From the NCBI GenBank assembly GCA_964535575.1, contig CAZHTC010000003.1:62001-126000 (forward strand): 64,000 nucleotides of DNA. Reading direction: 5' to 3'. Position numbers and translations under genes: made by a program. Positions within the stretch are counted from its first letter, which is position 1; every line of letters begins with the position of its first letter. The stretch comes from JAGPCK01 sp964535575. GTDB lineage: Bacteria; Bacteroidota; Bacteroidia; UKL13-3. Positions 62,234 to 64,000 of this stretch are shown here, piece after piece. The notes under the pieces are model-generated. The model was given only the letters and a program-made list of their open reading frames with translations, was not told the origin of the DNA and did no database searches.

Positions 62234-62336
62234 CCCTTCTATTTTACGTTTCATCCCCTTTTTCGTACACTTTGTCCTCTTTAATTTTTTCGTATTGTCA
62301 ATAGTTTTAATCTTTGCCCCCAAGTTTGAATGACGT

Positions 62337-64000
62337 ATGAAATTAATTTTTACTATTAGTTCGCTGCTGTTTCTTTTCACCGGCACCCATGCCCAGAATT
62401 TTACTCAAACCGTACGTGGTATCGTTATCGATAAAGAGTCGAAAGAGCCATTAATTGGTGCCAGTGTTAGTCTGTTAAATTCCGACCCTGTAAAAGGAAC
62501 TGCCACAGATATTAATGGAAATTTTCGTCTGGAGCAGATACCTGTGGGTCGCCAAAGTATTAAGGTTACTTATGTTGGGTACAAAGAAATAATATTGCCC
62601 GATGTTATTGTGAATTCAGCCAAAGAAGTGGTGCTAAATATTGAAATGGAAGAATTGGTGGTGATGAAACGGGAAGTGGTGGTTAAAGCTAAGGCCAAAA
62701 AGAATGAAACCAACAATGATTTAATCACAGTAAGTGGCCGTTCATTTACCATCGATCAAACGCAACGTTATGCGGGCAGTTTAGGAGATCCCTCGCGCAT
62801 GGCATCAAATTTTGCAGGAGTGGCCGGTGGGGGCAGCGACCAGCGAAATGATATTGTCATACGCGGAAATTCTCCTTTAGGCTTACTTTGGAGACTCGAA
62901 GGTGCTGATATACCCAATCCAAATCATTTCAGCAGTCAGGGAGCAAACGGAGGGCCTGTAAGTATACTAAATAATAATACGCTGGCTAATTCTGATTTTT
63001 TAACCGGAGCATTTCCGGCTGAATATGGCAACGCAAATTCTGGTGTGTTCGACTTAAAAATGCGTAACGGGAACAATGAAAAATTTGAATTTCTGGGTCA
63101 GATGGGTTTTAGCGGGGTGGAGTTAATGGGAGAAGGGCCCCTCAATAAAAAGAAAGGGTCTTCCTTTTTAGTAAGCTATCGCTACTCCACGCTGGCTGTG
63201 TTTGATGCAGTAGGATTCAAATTCGGGAATGCCGGTATTCCGCAATACCAGGATATTTCGTTTAAATTTAATTTCCCGCAAACAAAATTCGGAAGCATTG
63301 GCTTTTTTGGAATAGGGGGAAACAGTGCTACTCAATTACTGGATAGTAAAAAGACTCCTTCAGAAATGGCGAAACTTGCTTTTCCGCTCGATATAGATTA
63401 CTCGAGCAGCATGGGAGTAGCCGGAATTTCTCATTTGCTTCGTTTAGGTAAAACATCTTTTGTGAAAACGGTATTTACCGTTTCGGGGGAAGGCAATGAT
63501 GTAGACATCGATTCGCTCAACTACCTGGACAACTACAAAGGGATACCCATTCAATACAGGCGAACGGCCACCACACGTGAATCGTTGCATACCTATTTCA
63601 GTAAAAAAATTAACTCCAGAAATGCGTTTAAGGTGGGAATTATTGCTACCTCATTTCAGTTAGATATGAAAGACACTGCGTTTAATGCACGACTTGGGCG
63701 TTACAAGGTAAATTATGACATAAATGAAGGAACAGGTTTAGTGCAGGCCTATGCAAATTATAATTTTCATGTAAATGAAAAGATTACTCTTAATGCAGGG
63801 TTACACTACAATCGTTTTTTGCTGAATGCAAGTGAAGGCCTAGAACCCCGTGCCGGAATAAAATGGAAAGTAACCCAGAAGCAAACATGGGGTTTTGGTT
63901 TTGGGTCTCATGGGCAAAATCAACCCCTTCCGGTGTACTTCCAAAAAACATTGATTGATACGGTTACAGGAAGTTATATTTTCACCAATAAAGATTTAAA
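62337..64000 (+). CDS. TonB-dependent receptor with carboxypeptidase-like regulatory domain, partial
   Basis: Runs off the window with 554 codons and no stop. Signal peptide MKLIFTISSLLFLFTGTHAQ, then a CarboxypepD_reg-like domain (about 25-110: VRGIVIDKESKEPLIGASVS, ATDINGNFRLEQIPVGRQSI, VTYVGYKEI), a plug domain (FAGVAGGGSDQRNDIVIRGN, LEGADIPNPNHFSSQGANGG, FPAEYGNANSGVFDLKMRNG) and the beginning of the beta barrel. It imports a large nutrient or chelate using TonB energy. The ligand cannot be told; no SusD-like partner is visible in the window. Confidence 0.92.
   Translation, partial: MKLIFTISSLLFLFTGTHAQNFTQTVRGIVIDKESKEPLIGASVSLLNSDPVKGTATDINGNFRLEQIPVGRQSIKVTYVGYKEIILPDVIVNSAKEVVLNIEMEELVVMKREVVVKAKAKKNETNNDLITVSGRSFTIDQTQRYAGSLGDPSRMASNFAGVAGGGSDQRNDIVIRGNSPLGLLWRLEGADIPNPNHFSSQGANGGPVSILNNNTLANSDFLTGAFPAEYGNANSGVFDLKMRNGNNEKFEFLGQMGFSGVELMGEGPLNKKKGSSFLVSYRYSTLAVFDAVGFKFGNAGIPQYQDISFKFNFPQTKFGSIGFFGIGGNSATQLLDSKKTPSEMAKLAFPLDIDYSSSMGVAGISHLLRLGKTSFVKTVFTVSGEGNDVDIDSLNYLDNYKGIPIQYRRTATTRESLHTYFSKKINSRNAFKVGIIATSFQLDMKDTAFNARLGRYKVNYDINEGTGLVQAYANYNFHVNEKITLNAGLHYNRFLLNASEGLEPRAGIKWKVTQKQTWGFGFGSHGQNQPLPVYFQKTLIDTVTGSYIFTNKDL

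Overview
The window looks like a scaffold of a Bacteroidota (Bacteroidetes) chromosome, probably a metagenome bin because it holds one run of exactly 100 N. The taxonomic call rests on the following: three proteins with C-terminal type IX secretion (T9SS) sorting domains; the gliding lipoprotein GldH next to RicT and a DNA polymerase III delta' subunit; a carboxypeptidase-regulatory-domain TonB receptor; an OmpA protein with calcium-binding type 3 repeats; and many promoters of the TAnnTTTG type with almost no Shine-Dalgarno sequences. I cannot name the genus.

Most of the window is ordinary housekeeping sequence. 1-9678: end of a serine hydrolase, EttA, a large T9SS surface protein, a metallophosphoesterase, MtgA, then an overlapping surE / small membrane protein / lpxB operon. 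15943-29048: RluF, PepT, a DnaQ-GIY-YIG fusion, MarC, a 2OG-Fe(II) oxygenase, a giant DUF4175 coiled-coil protein, a histidine kinase that lacks its phospho-acceptor His, a pterin dehydratase, a radical SAM protein and AccA. 33389-48346: WbqC, deoxynucleoside kinase, FolK, an M2 peptidase lipoprotein, GNAT, OmpA, PdhB, a methyltransferase, CreD, an SDR, PrmC, RibD, an EamA transporter, YigZ and an M36-like T9SS protease. 48405-51589 is the thrS-infC-rpmI-rplT translation operon. 51734-64000: BI-1, a CDGSH protein, a methyltransferase, gldH, ricT, holB, guaB, murB, an L,D-transpeptidase, a GreA-like factor, Mrp, NifU and the start of a TonB receptor.

Two accessory islands break this up, and each begins just after a tRNA gene. 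Island 1 (about 9680-15840) follows tRNA-Ala(GGC). It contains a tandem array of decayed tRNA-Ala copies in which the D-loop and the anticodon arm have been replaced by perfect hairpins, a GC-rich membrane glycosyltransferase gene between two diverged direct repeats, and exported proteins of unknown function. Island 2 (about 29340-33260) follows tRNA-Asp(GTC) and holds four co-oriented exported or membrane proteins separated by palindromic MITE-like elements.

The pattern most worth following is that five unrelated accessory genes, one in island 1 and four in island 2, have the same roughly 20-bp motif (consensus GTAGTGTTCGATATTGCACC) starting at or within about 12 bp of their stop codons. In island 2 this motif adjoins 245-bp elements with paired palindromic ends. 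One element end, and possibly one end of the island-1 direct repeat, now supplies the start codon and N-terminus of the next gene. Together these features suggest cassette-like gene movement or palindrome-driven remodelling of accessory genes. No integrase or transposase gene is visible in the window.
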